From Megalobrama amblycephala (lineage: Eukaryota; Chordata; Actinopteri; Cypriniformes; Xenocyprididae): a DNA stretch of 64,000 bases. The notes beneath the pieces are model-generated. The model was not told where the DNA came from and searched no databases. It was given only the letters and a program-made list of their open reading frames with translations. The position numbers and the translations under genes are program-made. Location: positions 40,201,243 to 40,265,242 of the forward strand of contig NC_063044.1 of NCBI RefSeq assembly GCF_018812025.1. The letters are read 5' to 3'. Below are positions 1-11,787 of the stretch, in pieces (the stretch's first letter is position 1; each line of letters opens with the position of its first letter).

Positions 1-82
1 GTAGTTTTTCAGTTGATACTGTCCTGGAGAGATGGGGTACGATAATGTTAAGTGGACAAAACCTAAACAAGAGGGGTCTTGT

Positions 83-283
83 TTAACTAAGGGGTCGGGC
101 AATGCCTGCTCTGCCTCTAAAAGCCTTTTCAAGGGCCTTACTGAAGGCTGTTGGGTCGTATTGAGCTGATTCAATGCTGGGACAGACGCCGGTGTCCACC
201 CACTTGAAGAGAGCAGGTCTGTGACCCCGGTAGGTGGATACACGGGCTGGCATGTTTACTACTGACCCTGGGAATGAGCCAGT
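83..283 (-). CDS. Probable last coding exon of an unidentified gene
   Basis: On the minus strand an open frame runs into a TAA stop at 83-85. A plausible 3' splice site (pyrimidine-rich stretch ending TATAAG) lies just before 283 and gives a phase-0 entry. The roughly 66-residue C-terminus is rich in Pro, Arg and aromatic residues, with short motifs such as STYRGHRPALFKW and ends in GIARPLS. It has no membrane segment or low-complexity stretch. Phase 0 matches the donor of the candidate exon at 1700-1851, so the two may be consecutive exons. I do not recognise the family. Composition and open frame favour a real exon, but conservation was not tested. Positions 1-82 would be its 3' UTR. Confidence 0.4.
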   Translation of the reverse strand, partial: TGSFPGSVVNMPARVSTYRGHRPALFKWVDTGVCPSIESAQYDPTAFSKALEKAFRGRAGIARPLS

Positions 284-299
284 CTTATAGACAGCCAAA

Positions 300-1690
300 T
301 AGAGCAGAAGATTCAGTCAGCTGACCGATGCACTTCTAGAGAGAGCAGGAGGGGACGGGCGTCTGTGCATGTGTGTTTGTGTATATAATGAGTAGGGGGC
401 AGCTGATAGCAGACAGACTAAATCTGTGTCTAACAGGTGGTGGTCTCAGTATCGTATGGCGTTTTTGACCCTACTCATGCACCCGACCTGACTTGTCGTA
501 GACACTGAGCTACTGCCACTGCTCTGAGTATAATTAATTCAGAAAAGATACTATCGACACAACTGTTTTCAACATTGATCATAATAAAAAAGCAGCAAAT
601 CATCATATCAGACTGATTTCTGAAGGATCATGTGATGCTGAAGACTGGAGTAATGATGCTGGAAATTCAGCTTTGATCACAGGAATAAATTACATTTTAA
701 AATGTATTCACACAGAAAACAGGTATTTTAAATATTAGTATTTTACTGTATTTTTTATCAAATAAATGCGGCCTTGGTGAGCATAAGAGACTTGTTTCAA
801 AAAACATTTTAAAAAATTCTCCAAAGTTTTGGTAGTATATTTGCAGTGCCTGGATAGTTCAGTCTGAGTGGCCTTGATCTATAATTAATTTCTTTTCCTT
901 TCAAAGTCGAGAAAAACAAGCACATTTTAATTCAGTTCAGGCTGAACTGAATTATAAACAGATTTATAGATGATGACTAAAAGAGTGATGACAATTTAAA
1001 TTTACAACCTCACAAAGCATACTAAAGCCCCAACATATGAGTTCCTGTGACGTAAGAATTTTACGAAGGCAGACATAGGAACCCATGTTAAGGCAGTTTG
1101 CAGTTTGTCTTGGGTGATTATGGTGGGCTCTCTTTGTCTTGTGTACCTAGCATATGTCTCACATGGCTGTAAAGTCATTTAACAACCTCACAGTCACATC
1201 TGCTTCACATTGAAAAGATGCAATTCCTCTGGCCCCCCATGGACCACCACATAAAAGCCAACCTACTCTATTGCATCCTTACATAGGCCATGCGAAGGGT
1301 TTTCTTAGTGCCGACAATCTTAACGTTATTCGAAGACTGCTTTGCAAGACACAGACTAGAAGATTATCTCACAGAGACTGTCAGAACCATGTGTCTTGTT
1401 TCATTAAGACTTTTTTCTTTATCCTTTTTTTCAATTAATTGAACCCATAACCGCCAAACTTCAGTAAATCAAACACCAAAACACACCACAAGGGACTGAA
1501 ACCTGAGACGCCGGCTGAGAAGTGGGAAAATGAAAGCAGCCAAAACTGTGAAATCTAAAATGGATTATACAAGAGGTGTATTATTACAGATTGGCTGGAT
1601 TACTGACCTTGAATGGCTGTCCCATCTGTCATGGTTTCTCTTCCTGTGCGTACAGTGATGGAGCAGCAGCAGGGTTGAGGGCCCAGGCAT
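300..1690. other. Non-coding, putative intron
   Basis: No supportable gene is seen. If the two minus-strand exons are consecutive, this is the intron between them. It contains a degenerate mobile-element fragment at about 560-830. The rest looks unique. Confidence 0.4.
555..830 (-). repeat. Fragment of CACTACCGTTCAAAAG-type foldback element
   Basis: Contains the family's diagnostic internal blocks in reverse orientation: TCTGAAGGATCATGTGA, GAAGACTGGAGTAATGATG, CAGGAATAAATTACATTTTA and GCCTTGGTGAGCATAAGAGA. The same blocks recur at 3455-3785, 20860-21790, 46010-46352, 51855-52322 and 61495-61735. Both termini are eroded. Confidence 0.7.
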
Positions 1691-1699
1691 CGCACTCAC

Positions 1700-1851
1700 A
1701 TGTTTGGGCCTCTCTTGATGGGGAAAATTAGTCAAACGGGGCTTCAAAAGCCAGCCGTTACTGTACCAGAGACAGATTGACTCCATGGGGCCACTGGTCC
1801 GTCCTGAGCCCTTGAGGGAAGGGAAATCAGGGGGTCGTAAAGGCGGGTTCA
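1700..1851 (-). CDS. Probable internal coding exon of the same unidentified gene
   Basis: The minus-strand frame has a strong acceptor (GATCTGCTTCCCAG) before 1851 and a strong donor (CAT|GTGAGTG) after 1700. The exon of 152 nt ends in phase 0, compatible with the exon at 83-283. It encodes a Pro-rich segment (PPLRPPDFPSL) followed by SICLWYSNGWLL and NFPHQERPKH. The reading frame stays open further upstream to about 1,950, and an alternative acceptor (GGTCTCAG) near 1,940 would give a longer exon. The family is not recognised. Upstream exons, if any, were not found between 1,950 and the lfng promoter. Confidence 0.38.
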
Positions 1852-1951
1852 CTGGGAAGCAGATCAGGTATCGGGCTAGTGCGAGGCCCAGGACCTTTAT
1901 GAGCTCTGAGGGACTCAGGCAGGTCATAATGGTGACATTGAGGCGCCTGAG

Positions 1952-2650
1952 ACCGGCTCTAGTACTTCTTACCTGCGGAGAACACTAACACAAGACTGAG
2001 ACCCAGACCAAAGCATGGGAAACAGACAGACCTCACAATAAATGTGATGTATCAATGTGAGATCTAGAATAAAAACAAAACATGACTATGAAAAAGGATC
2101 CTGTCCATGTTAATGCATAATATTTCCTCTGAGGTGACTTTGTAATAATATTTAAAACACTAATACGAAGAACGGCTTCATTTTTCTCATATGCTTTGGG
2201 TCTGTATTATATATGTGCTAAATTCTGTAAAGCAAAACATAATTGCCTTAATATGACATATAGCATTTCTTTTTGTATTTTTTCCTTTTTATATTATATA
2301 GCAATAAACTCCACTCTAAACCAAAAATGCAAACATGAAAGAGGTTGGGACAGTGTAAATGGGTCTACTTTCTGAGAAATATATTTACAAGCGGGTCCCT
2401 GCAAATATATTGGTCAATTGACTTCCAGTATAAAGTATAAAACCTTTGGCATCAACTCACAAACAACTATCAGCTTTATCCAAAAGTAAAATGGTAGCCA
2501 TCTGTGAGACTGACCTTGAGTAAATGTTTCCCACAGACGGTATTTTAATGTTCTGGCCCTTTAAATTGATTTAAAAAAGACTTGAGCTTCTGTTATTTGG
2601 TCTGCTACAACTAATAGGTACAAATTTTTTATTGAATAACAGTATTTTTA
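1952..2650. other. Non-coding, nothing recognised
   Basis: AT-rich sequence with no supportable exon, RNA gene or repeat that I can name. Confidence 0.4.
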
Positions 2651-2654
2651 AATC

Positions 2655-3790
2655 ATACTCGACCATTCAAAAGTTGGAATTCTGTTGAATTCTGTCATTT
2701 ATTACTCACCCTCATGCCGTTCCACACCCGTAAGACCTTCATTCATTCTCAGAACACAAATTAAGATATTTTTGTTGAAATCCGATGGCTCCGTGAGGCC
2801 TGCATAGGGAGCAATGACATTTCCTCTCTCAAGATCCATAAAGGTACTAAAAACATATTTAAATCAGTTCATGTGAGTACAGTGGTTCAATATTAATATT
2901 ATAAAGCGTCGAGAATATTTTTGTAGCGCCAAAAAAACAAAATAACGACTTATATAGTGATGGCTGATTTCAAAACACTGCTTCAGGAAGCATCGGAGCA
3001 TAATGAATCAGTGTGTCGAATCTGCTGTTCGGAGCGCCAAAGTCACGTGATTTCAGCCGTTGGCAGTTTGACACGCGATCTGAATCATGATTCGATACGC
3101 TGATTCATTTGTGCTCCGAAGCTTCATGAAGCAGTGTTTTGAAATCGGCCATCACTAAATAAGTCGTTATTTTGTTTTTTTTTGGCGCATCAAAAATATT
3201 CTTGTCACTTTATAATATTAATATTGAATCACTGTACTCACATGAACTGATTTAAATATGTTTTTAGTACCTTTATGGATCTTGAGAGAGGAAATGTCAT
3301 TGCTAGCTATGGAGGCCTCACGGAGCCATCGGATTTCAACTAAAATATCTTAATTTGTGTTCTGAAGATTAACGAAGGTCTTACGGGTGTGGGACGGCAT
3401 GAGGGTGAGCAATAAATCACATTATTTTCATTTTTGGGTGAACTAACCCTTTAATGTTATTGAAAGAAGTGCTCATCAAGGCTGAATTTATTTGATCAAA
3501 AATACAGTAAAAATAGTAATATTGTGAAATATTATTGCAATTTCTTTTGGAATATATTTAAAATATAATTAATTTATTCTTGTGATGTCAAAGCTGCATT
3601 TTCAGCATCATTACTTCAGTGTCACATGATCCTTCAGAAATCATTGTAATTGATGCTCAAGAAACATTTCTAATTATTATAACATAGAACACAGTTGTGA
3701 TGTGTGCCTGCCGCTTTTGATCAGTTTAATGTGTCTTTGTTGAATAAAAGTATTAAAAATCTTACTGACCCCAACATTTTGAAAGGTAAT
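2655..3790 (+). mobile_element. CACTACCGTTCAAAAG-type element interrupted by a foldback element
   Basis: The left end (CGACCATTCAAAAGTTGG, about 2660) and the internal body from 3455 (GCTCATCAAGGCTGAATTTA, ATACAGTAAAAATAGTAA, ending CTTACTGACCCCAACATTTT at 3762-3781) are the two halves of one element. A TTAA-associated foldback lies between them, so this element was present first. It has no coding capacity and is non-autonomous. Confidence 0.6.
2690..3450. mobile_element. Foldback element with right TTAA flank (left end truncated)
   Basis: Two arms of about 350 bp are inverted copies of each other. CTCACCCTCATGCCGTTCC near 2706 pairs with the ACGGCATGAGGGTGAG stretch near 3400, and CACTGCTTCAGGAAGC pairs with GCTTCATGAAGCAGTG. 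The right terminus GGGTGAACTAACCCT is followed by TTAA at 3451-3454. The left terminal 20-30 bp are missing. The element at 29110-29956 is a longer copy of the same family. No transposase is encoded. Confidence 0.75.
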
Positions 3791-3799
3791 GCAAGTTTC

Positions 3800-4371
3800 A
3801 GTGAATTTCTTTCAGCATGGATAAATGAGAGGTCAACAAAATTAAATTAATTGAATAGAAAAGCAGTGTATGTTATTACTTATTTACGTGCAGTAACTTG
3901 GATATTACGATGTTAATTTAACAGGTAACCAGTTACTTCAGTCTTTACTTGGAAAAAAGTAAGATGATTACATAATGCATTACCCCCCAAGACTGCAAAT
4001 CAGACTGGTGAGTCATTCACTGACTCTGATGTCTGTAATATTATTTTCACAGAGAGCTGTTGAATCAGGGATTTCTTCTGAAGCTGGCAAAACATACTTT
4101 ATCTAACCTTGAAAACATCCACTGCTTCGCTAAGTCCGATGAGACCAAAAAATTTAGGACAAGTGAGCTCATCAGCCAGTCCTATCAGTCAGTGCTATTT
4201 TTCCCACGTCTCACGCTTCTCCCTCAGAGGGCGAACTGCGATTAGCATCACACACACAAAAAGAGTCTCAGCGTTTTCCCAGCGCACTCGCTCTCTCCTG
4301 CTCAGCACTTTGTGAGAGGTCCCCGTGAGATTCTCACACAGCAGCGCTCTGTCATCCTACCCTGCCACAGA

Positions 4372-4408
<37 letters not shown>

Positions 4409-7400
4409 GCTTGCCTACAGTATCGCTTCCCAGTGGCTTCATTATTCCCCTTATGCCACATTGGCAGATTGTGTCCCCTGTGACTACACAGATACTTCAC
4501 ATCACAAAGCCCATCCGAAACTCAACATAGCTGACACAAGAAAAAAACGAGAAGACATGGGCCAGAAAGAACACAATAAACAAACAAAATCAAGCAGGAC
4601 AGCACTTTCGGTCTCGATTGTGTAAATTGGTACGGTCCCGGGATGCAGTTCTCATTGCTGTTCCAGATCCACCCGCATGTCCTCCCATAAACTACAGCCC
4701 CAGTTAATATGCAGAGGATCTTCTCTGTCTCATGGGGCTATAAGGCAGTCACTCATTAGCAGGTTCTCAGGATAACAGGACTGGGTCAAAGGTGAAGTTA
4801 TGGGAAGAGAGTGGAAGTGGGGGAGGGGTGGAAGTAGGACAGAAGTGGGGGGCCAACAGTTATGCAAATGAGTGTGTCCAGATAACAAGAAACCAATTAG
4901 CACAATAGGTCAGTCTCGATTATTCTGGGCTGCTAGATGTCATACTGTTTTTATGAACTATAAGCAATAAAACAGGACCACTGACAACCAAAAACCATTG
5001 TGTTTTCCTCTTGGGATCTGCAGTTTTAGAAACTATAGCCTGATTGGGAAACATGTGGTTCTAGTTAGAGGGACACAAATAGACATGAAAACAAACAGAT
5101 CAAGAATTCATTTTGGAGCTTGTTGCAGTTAATGAGAGTCTACAGGTGTTTTGTGTTTGAAGTTGTCACCCACTTACCAGTGCTGAGGCTTTTGACACTT
5201 TGGACAATGACTTTCACGCTTGCAGGTATGATCTGTGTGGCCTTCATCATCAACTTGAAATGCTGTTTCATGGTGTTTAACTTACACGTCCGTGTCACAC
5301 ACAGGTTTAGTGCGACATCTTCACATCCTAAACCCTGTGCTGAGCTTTCACACCCAACTGTAGATTGTCACCACGTTCAGCACTCATAATTGCACTACAG
5401 AAGGGTTTTAGTCAAGCTACAGTCGTCATCTTTCTATCCAGATATACATTTCATATATATATATATAATGCAAAGGCCAATACAATTGTAGACCAATTCA
5501 TGCTTGTATGATCTAGGTCTGTTATTCAGATTTGGAAAAAAAAAAGAAGAAAAAAAAGACTTTAGCCACAATAAAGGCTTGAATAAACTGAAGAAGCCAG
5601 TACTAGATGCGGAAAGTCAAATTTTAGCCAGTCAGAGTTGATGGATTTCACAGAAAATCAAATAGTGTATGATGGGCACAGACTACTACTATCAGACAAC
5701 TTTGATATTTTGTTTTCAGTCTCCTAGCAACAGTTTCTGTGAGTTTCTTGTGTTTGGAAAGTCTGATAGTGTTTGATCCTCAGTCATTTAGTTTATGATG
5801 CCCAGTTTTTCTCTGTAAACATTTACAAATCCAGCAAGTGTTTTAAAATCTAGTCAGATTTCAAAAGTTGTGTAGTGTATGTCAAGCTTAAAATGTTTAG
5901 GTGACATTACAAAAAGAATTACTGTTTCAGTCTGTCTGAAATCAAATAATTTAAAGTGTACGTAAACACACTTAATGAGGCTAACTAAACAACACAAATA
6001 CACCATGGTTCCCCTGAGCACTGTTCATCTAAGTTAACATTTGAATACAGTGGCTTATCTCTCCATTAATTACCATTGAAAGCACCAGGAGATCCACATA
6101 ATGAGATCTCTTGATATTCTCCCAGAGGAGCCATCTCAGCATTCCCAATGCCATTTAGCATTCGAATAACCAAAATGGGCTGAAGAAAAGGTAATTCACC
6201 TCAACAGCGGTCACCCCACCCAAACGCCATAGCTGCAATATCCCATTGTTTTCAATGAAAACAAAGGAAACTGTTCAGCATCTCAGTGCCTGACACCCCT
6301 GGCCATTTTAAGCTACTTGCTACAATACAACTGTATAGAATAGCAAGTATTTAAGGGGAAAATCGAAATATATAAGATATAGTGTAAATGAGGTCACTCT
6401 GACAACCGCATCATTGCATAGACCAGTTTGAAAGAGTTATGGGAGAGGAATGAGATAAATGAATCCAATTACAAAAGAACATGTGGTTACATCATAAGAA
6501 CTGGCAGCGTTCTCAGAACCCAAAGGTGGGGAAACCCGACAACTTAAACCCACTCGTATTTGTGGCTGGAATGCCATGGGTGCTTCTAGTGACAGGCCTA
6601 TTGGCATGCAGCGCGCTATTAGAATGAGAATAGAGGCCTGATGAGAGAGACCTACAGTAGTGCTTTAGAGCTTAATGGGCTCCGGGCAGCACAGAAACAT
6701 GTCTCAGTTTTCAATGGTTGGCTCATTGTCTCGCTCAGCAAGGTAGTGGCAGGCCACAAAAGGGAAGGGTATAGGTTGAAGAGAACTCTTTCAAAGAGGC
6801 TGAGTGATCCAGAGCCTGATTCACCCACAAACAGCAGCGTCCTTGTCCCAGCTTCACTGTTCCAGCACTATACAAAGAGAGCCAAGCGGCTCCTTTCCCA
6901 TCGTTACACCTCCCACTTCTTCCTCAAACTGTAATCAGCCACAAAATGTTACTGTCGAAAGGATGGGGAGATGATTTGCTTCTACTTCTTGTATGTAAAT
7001 CCCACACATGGTCCCGATGCTTCTCAAAAAAGTGTTTAAATTGCGGTTCCAAATGGTTATGCAGTAAATTATTGAGATGAATTAGCAGTTAATTAAAGTT
7101 TTCCTTACAATTGCAATTATGAATGGTAATTCGTGTCAGTGAGATTTAATATCACTTAGAAGAGTTCTGGGAGTACCACATGTGTTATGTAATATTGCTA
7201 CATTACATACATTGAGCATTTGTTGTTGAGGACAAGCCCGGACTAGCCAGGGGTGCAATCTGACCTCCCACTGCTACAGAAAGGCCATTTAATCCATTGC
7301 TAAATTTCCCATAATCCATTTGACATGGTGGAAACAAAGCACAAGTTACAGCAACAGCAGCTGGCACTGTGACACAGATCCTGGCGTCCAACATCTGCAA

Positions 7401-10215
7401 TAAATGACAGTCCAACAATCTGCAATTCTCAGAATAACAAAATTAAGTCTCCTCTAAAGGATCGCAGGATCTGGCGAGAATGAAGGGTGAATCAAAGGCT
7501 TGGATGAGCCCTGGGAAAACAGAAGATGTTTATTTGTTAAAGTTTCAGAAAAACAGAGGTGCAAACCCAAGTCATCCGAGTGCATTTTCTCATTCAGGAA
7601 TATTTATTCCAAGGCTGACATAAATGAGAAGGACATAGCGTATAAAAAAGGGCCATGGCAGAAGCCAATAGCTCTGTTTATTCTCCCAGCATGGCTGTGC
7701 TAGCATTGATAGGATTACAGGTCACACCAGAAGTGAGAGCCAGGGGACTCCGCGGCCCCTCAGAAGCTGCATTATGTTTCCCTGCTCTGGATGCAACCGT
7801 AGAGGATATGCTCCACAGGATTTATAGCCCCAAAAAAGACAAATAAATAGAGAATGTTTTCCCCTCATCTGGCTAGAGTACATAGATACTTGTTTCCATC
7901 AACTGAAATAGATTTTACTCAGATGGGATGAATATGGTTTCATTGTATCACTGTGCACTTACACCATAGGAATGATATCCAGGGCCATCAGTGTCTGGAA
8001 TCCCGTTTCATCCAAGAGCTTTGGAGAAAGAAACCTGGAAAAGAAGAAGGAAAGGAACGAGACAGTAAAACAATGAAGCTCCAAGGACAGACTAACACTT
8101 GGCAGGACTTGGTGCTTGCATAATTCAATCGAACATTTCACAGATCCCCATTAAATATGTCAAACGGCCATGACCACCATCTCAAAGAGCCTATTTTCCC
8201 CTTTAGTTGGGGAAAGAGATGACTGTATGTCATGTATTGTATTCAATATTTGAAAGTTCTGTTTTGTAGCCGGCCAAATGAGAGAAAATGACCCACCAAA
8301 AAGGAAACAGACCACCATACAGGACACATACAGTAACTCCAGATGAATGTATTACAGTTAAATGTTCCATTATGTGGATCAGAATAATAAACAGAAGACT
8401 GTAGACTGACAGACAACCACTAACCAACCCACTGTATCCTTGTATTTACCCATTGTACAAGAATACAGTGGGACGCCTCGTAGCTGTCATCCTCACATAC
8501 AGCTGTTGTGAATTTAACCTTCATCTTCAAAGAATCTGCCCAATGGTTGGAGGGAAAGGAAAAGACTGAGATGAAAAAAAAATAAATATAGAACGGATGA
8601 AGGACGGATGTGCCTTTATCAACATGATGCCGTTTTACCACTCCGAACAGACCGCTCTCATTACCCAGAGTATCTATGTTTGTACTTGTGGTGCATCGAG
8701 GGTATTAAGATCAAAGCGAGTCAGTTTGCATCAAGGGAACTGTTTAAACTGAATGGCCAGATAAGACAACTCTGTCCTCAAATACAGCTAACATGCTGAA
8801 ATTGCTTTGTTTACCCTACGCAAACATTCAAATCCCAAATCAAACAGTTGTGCCAAGCCTTGAGAGTTTGTGTTTTGGCAGGCGGGAAAAGGGGATATTC
8901 AGACAGGGAGCATCCAGTCTCATTTAGCAAGGATGCTTGCCACACGCAAAGAAATGCCGTACCTCTCCTTTGTGCTACACACATTAAAGCAACTCTATAA
9001 ATAGCATAGTGGTAATCATATCCATTCCTCTGAGATTCTTCATCTTTTTGCTCCAGTTGCCACAGTGGGATAGCGGGAATGGGGTTGTTGCAGGATCGCT
9101 GGGCATTCTTGTGGGGAAGCAGGCTGCGCTTGATGGGAGATTTCATTTAATTGGAATTCAGCGGTAATGTCTTCAAATGGGGAAGGATCCGGGATGTGGT
9201 ATGGAGGGCAGATGGGGGGAGCCTTTTTTTTGAGAATGAAAGAGGATAGAAAAAAAGAAACTTTTTTTCTTCCCTTTTTTGTTCCCTTCCCTGAGTGGCA
9301 TGAATCTGGGAAACAAGCGGAACTTCTGCATTGTGTGGTTTAGTCCTGCTTTTCATTGCACAGATTGTCTGAGGAGTCTGACAAGGAGCCTGTCAAAGTG
9401 TTCCTCCATCCCAGAGTAAAAAAGGGTGCTGATCCTAAAAAAGAAGAGAGGCTGGGGGAGGTTGACCCCTCTGCCTGGTTTCTTATACTTGTTTTAACAA
9501 ACCAGTTTTTTTGTGGGCTGATTCAAAAGATTAACTAAAGATGCTGTCTGTCTGTTTGCAGCACTGGGAAGTTTGAACTTTCACGCTTTGTCTTGGACCT
9601 GTAGAATTTCTGAAGGAGCAACAATTCTTTATGATATGACCATTTCTTGAGTGTTAATTATCTCTTTTATCAAAAACCAAGTCAGCTGTTCAGCCTAACT
9701 TGATAGTGAGGCCTTAAATATAGTGTCGGCTACTTGTTTTGCAAGCAAGCTGTTGAGATGGACAGAAGTAGGATCCAAAGCATTTAAGTCTGTCACCAGC
9801 AGTTGCCGAGCTGTCAGCTGGAAGTCATGGCCAGGGTCGTGCTCCCAGCTCTACATGCTCTTCACCGCAGAAGAGGCGCCATTTTAAAGCAAGCATAAGG
9901 AACACGCGGTTGTTTGAAGGCCTCACAAGATCAGCTGCTGTGGATTGACTGGAGCACGCCATCATTGTGAGCTTGATTTGAGTGTTGACACTGAGAAATG
10001 GCTGGGACTTGATGTGATTCAGCATGCCTGCAGATGATGTTCCATGTCAGTAGCAGTCTTATTCTTCAGAGGTGACTCTAATAAAGACATGGTCAAATCT
10101 CACGCGAAAGTCTGATGTCTGTTTGTGGGACAATTTTACTTTGTGACAGTCGTCAGTTTGTCATAATGTCTCTTATTTGTACTTTTTATGAGATTTTAGA
10201 GTCATAAATAATGAA
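3800..10215. other. Intergenic, no supported gene
   Basis: Open frames here are short, lack splice context and resemble no family I know. About 3,880-3,990 has sequence (GTAACCAGTTACTTCAG) like the CAGTGCTGGGAAGT family. About 6,000-9,560 is mostly unique and could contain lfng regulatory DNA, but no specific element can be supported by eye. Confidence 0.45.
4376..4405. repeat. (CT)n microsatellite
   Basis: A run of about 14 perfect CT units. Confidence 0.95.
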
Positions 10216-10221
10216 ATTTAA

Positions 10222-11152
10222 AGGTGCCCTAGAATCAAAAATTGAATTTACCTCAGCATAGTTGAATAACAAGAGTTCAGTACATGGAAAAGACATACAG
10301 TGAGTCTCAAACTCCATTGTTTCCTCCTTCTTATATAAATCTCATTTGTTTAAAAGACCTCCGAAGAACAGGCGAATCTCAACATAACACTGACTGTTAC
10401 GTAACAGTCGGGATCATTAATTTGTATGACCCCAATATTTGCATATGCCAGCCCATGTTCGAGGCATTACACAAGGGCAGGCAGTATTAACATCTGGATC
10501 TGTGCACAGCTGAATCATCAGACTAGGTAAGCAAGCAAGAACAATAGCGAAAAATGGCAGATGGAGCGATAATAACTGACATGACCCATGATTACATGAT
10601 ATTTTTAGTGATATTTGTAAATTGTCTTTATAAATGTTTTGTTGGCATGTTGCTAATGTACTGTTAAATGTGGTTAAAGTTACCATCGTTAATTACTGTA
10701 TTCACGGAGACCAGAGAGCCGTCGCTATTTTCATTTTTAAACACTTGCAGTCTGTATAATGCATAAACGTTAGCCCGTTAGCCACGAAGCATAGCCTCAA
10801 ACTCATTCAGAATCAAATGTAAACATCCAAATAAATACTATACTCACATGATCCGACGCATGCATGCAGTATGCATGATGAACATCTTGTAAAGATCCAT
10901 TTGAGGGTTATATTAGCTGTGTGAACTTTGTTTATGCACTGTATTATAGTTGAGAGGTCGGGGGCGGGGAGCGCGAGACTTAAAGGGGGCGCAGCCTGAA
11001 TTGGTGCATAGTTAATGATGCCCCAAAATAGGCAGTTAAAAAAATTTATTAAAAAAAATCTATGGGGTATTTTGAGCTGAAACTTCACAGACACATTCAG
11101 GGGACACCTTAGACTTATATTACATCTTGTAAAAACTGGTTCTAGGGCACCT
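10222..11152 (+). mobile_element. TTAA-flanked inverted-repeat element, copy 1 (upstream of lfng)
   Basis: Begins AGGTGCCCTAGAA and ends with the inverse, TTCTAGGGCACCT. TTAA lies directly outside both ends (10218-10221 and 11153-11156), as expected for piggyBac-type target duplication. A second copy of 964 bp lies in reverse orientation at 40251-41214 and is also TTAA-flanked, which confirms the boundaries. Internally it carries a perfect 18-bp palindrome at 10392-10409 with core GTTACGTAAC and a GC-box-like GGGGGCGGGG near 10,960. No transposase is encoded, so mobilisation in trans by a piggyBac-like enzyme is inferred from TTAA alone. Its right end is 475 bp upstream of the lfng TATA box. 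Confidence 0.82.
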
Positions 11153-11156
11153 TTAA

Positions 11157-11560
11157 AGAGGTTTGCAAATTTATAGTGTAATGAACTCGTCACTACTGTG
11201 ATTTTAAATTTAAGTTAGTAATAAACTTCACATAAAATGTAATCACATCTTCATTTACATCATGCAAAAGAGATTCTTATTATTTTCTTTAAATTTTGTG
11301 GGAAATAAGACCCCACTTATGCATTATGTATATATAGATAATATGCTTATACAGCCAGGATCATGTTGCAATGAATATAAATCTATGCTACACTTGTTAC
11401 AGGTATGCAGTGTTTGTACAGAAATATGCACTGAACTGTGATTCTAGTTTGTTTTAAGAGCATGTACTTTGAAAATGTTTACGCCTGGTCCTCTTCACCC
11501 TCCCCCTCTTTGTCCCTCGCCTGCTGTCCTTTAACGCGTCCTCCCATTGACAGTCTCTCT
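11157..11560. other. lfng upstream flank
   Basis: AT-rich until about 11,470, then GC-rich with pyrimidine tracts leading into the promoter. No gene is seen. Confidence 0.4.
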
Positions 11561-11564
11561 GCGG

Positions 11565-11572
11565 TTCCCACA
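11565..11572 (-). promoter_or_regulatory. Putative RBPJ/Su(H) binding site
   Basis: The minus strand reads TGTGGGAA, matching the YRTGRGAA consensus for the Notch-pathway DNA-binding protein RBPJ. It lies about 56 bp upstream of the lfng TATA box. Lfng is a known Notch target in vertebrates, so the position is sensible, but an 8-bp match can be chance. Confidence 0.45.
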
Positions 11573-11590
11573 CCACAATAGCCATCAACG

Positions 11591-11614
11591 CCCCGCCTAC
11601 TGGGCGTGACCAAT
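11591..11614 (+). promoter_or_regulatory. GC box and CCAAT box of lfng promoter
   Basis: CCCCGCC at 11591-11597 fits an Sp/KLF site, and CCAAT at 11610-11614 fits an NF-Y-type site 14 bp upstream of the TATA box. The grouping with TATA supports a focused core promoter. Confidence 0.5.
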
Positions 11615-11627
11615 GCTGGGGGCAGTT

Positions 11628-11635
11628 TATAAAAG
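11628..11635 (+). promoter_or_regulatory. TATA box of lfng
   Basis: TATAAAAG, a strong TATA match, is 153 bp upstream of the lfng start codon. Transcription is expected to begin about 25-32 bp downstream, near 11,660, leaving a 5' UTR of about 130 nt. Confidence 0.7.
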
Positions 11636-11787
11636 CCCCTCCGAGATACAATGAGGAGATTCTCTCAGCGCTACTATGCTGCATTCGTACGACACGCTTG
11701 TTTTTTAGAGTAGGCTATTGGAGGGAAGTTTAGATTAATGCTGTGTATATCACAAAGAGAGCGTCCTTCTCTTAGAGTTGAATAAAC

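Noticed and set aside
8811..9146. 111-codon minus-strand frame upstream of lfng
   Set aside because: No recognised family and no flanking splice pair. Typical of chance frames in non-coding DNA.
10284..10490. 68-codon open frame shared with 40946-41152, possible element-encoded peptide
   Set aside because: By eye the two copies differ by about seven amino-acid-changing and two silent substitutions, close to neutral expectation. The frame is a by-product of two related element copies.
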